Below are positions 6,776 through 6,840 of a stretch of DNA of 6,840 nt, one piece after another; position 1 is the stretch's first letter; the number at the start of each line of letters is the position of its first letter. The stretch is from NCBI GenBank assembly GCA_012841565.1, contig DUUM01000347.1, forward strand, positions 1-6,840. Reading direction: 5' to 3'. The position numbers were made by a program, and so were the translations under genes. The notes under the pieces are model-generated. The model searched no databases. It was not told where the DNA came from and saw only the letters and a program-made list of their open reading frames with translations. This DNA comes from Candidatus Epulonipiscium sp. Its GTDB lineage: Bacteria > Bacillota_A > Clostridia > Lachnospirales > Cellulosilyticaceae.

Positions 6776-6817
6776 GGGAAGGGATATTTATATCTCTTCC
6801 CTTTATTTTTTATTTTT
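6776..6817 (+). terminator. Plus-strand intrinsic terminator at the IS right end
   Basis: GGGAAGGGATAT (6776-6787) pairs with ATATCTCTTCCC (6790-6801) as a 12-bp stem with one G-U pair and a 2-nt loop. It is followed on the plus strand by a T-rich run to 6817. It would stop plus-strand transcription, meaning RNA antisense to the transposase, from leaving the element. Read on the minus strand, it is a stable hairpin in any RNA that enters from outside. Confidence 0.6.
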
Positions 6818-6840
6818 GCCTACTAAAATTATACTCTAAC
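6814..6840. repeat. Right terminal inverted repeat of the ISLre2 element
   Basis: This is the partner of 5116-5142 and ends at the last base of the window with CTAAC. On the minus strand it contains a perfect TATAAT (6828-6833), pointing inward at the transposase. No -35 is available inside the element, so this -10 depends on whatever lies beyond the end. Confidence 0.8.

Larger units (their letters stand above)
5116..6840 (-). mobile_element. Complete ISLre2-family insertion sequence (1725 bp)
   Basis: The element is bounded by imperfect 27-bp inverted repeats at 5116-5142 and 6814-6840 (20 of 27 positions match, both ends beginning GTTAG) and contains one full-length ISLre2-type transposase. 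The size is normal for the family. The 146 bp between the transposase stop and the left repeat hold no gene or clear terminator; I see only weak hairpins there. The right end falls on the last base of the window, so the target-site duplication cannot be seen. An intact gene and recognisable repeats suggest it could still move. Insertion was about 300 bp upstream of the sugar-binding protein gene. Confidence 0.85.

Noticed and set aside
1..6840. CRISPR array, tRNA or rRNA genes
   Set aside because: No regularly spaced repeats, cloverleaf-like segments or conserved rRNA stretches were seen.

Overview
This AT-rich window reads as a low-GC Gram-positive anaerobe of the Clostridia type. The signs are strong AGGAGG-type ribosome sites, sigma-A-like promoters, a lipoprotein solute-binding protein, a long chemoreceptor and a PilB-type ATPase. 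That placement is inferred from gene style, not from a marker gene. All five protein-coding regions lie on the minus strand, so transcription runs from the right edge to the left.

In order of transcription: (1) 5116-6840 is a complete insertion sequence of the ISLre2 (UPF0236) family. It has a full-length transposase and imperfect 27-bp terminal inverted repeats, and its right end coincides with the window edge. (2) 4819-5115 is a regulatory stretch. It holds a sigma-A-like promoter, a short foldable leader ending in a clear intrinsic terminator, and then a second, weaker promoter. (3) 3547-4818 and 1793-3526 form a tight two-gene operon: a MalE-like sugar-binding lipoprotein followed 20 bp later by a transmembrane methyl-accepting chemotaxis protein. 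No permease or ABC ATPase is next to them. The likely job is sensing: the lipoprotein binds a sugar outside the membrane and presents it to the chemoreceptor. (4) 532-1629 is a PilB/GspE ATPase with its own promoter and two c-di-GMP-binding-type MshEN motifs. It stops shortly after the Walker A region, so it lacks Walker B and the whole C-terminal part and is probably dead. (5) 251-531 holds a REP-like nested palindrome exactly at the PilB breakpoint, an intrinsic-terminator-like hairpin, a 10-bp inverted repeat around that hairpin, and a near-consensus promoter. (6) 1-250 is the 5' part of a gene whose N-terminus faintly resembles RelA/SpoT-type alarmone synthetases.

The most notable points are the chemoreceptor with its dedicated binding protein, the unexplained structured leader upstream of them, the PilB truncation at a palindromic element, and the IS ends. 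Those ends carry a perfect outward -35 (TTGACA) and a perfect inward -10 (TATAAT), which would form a strong promoter if the element circularised.
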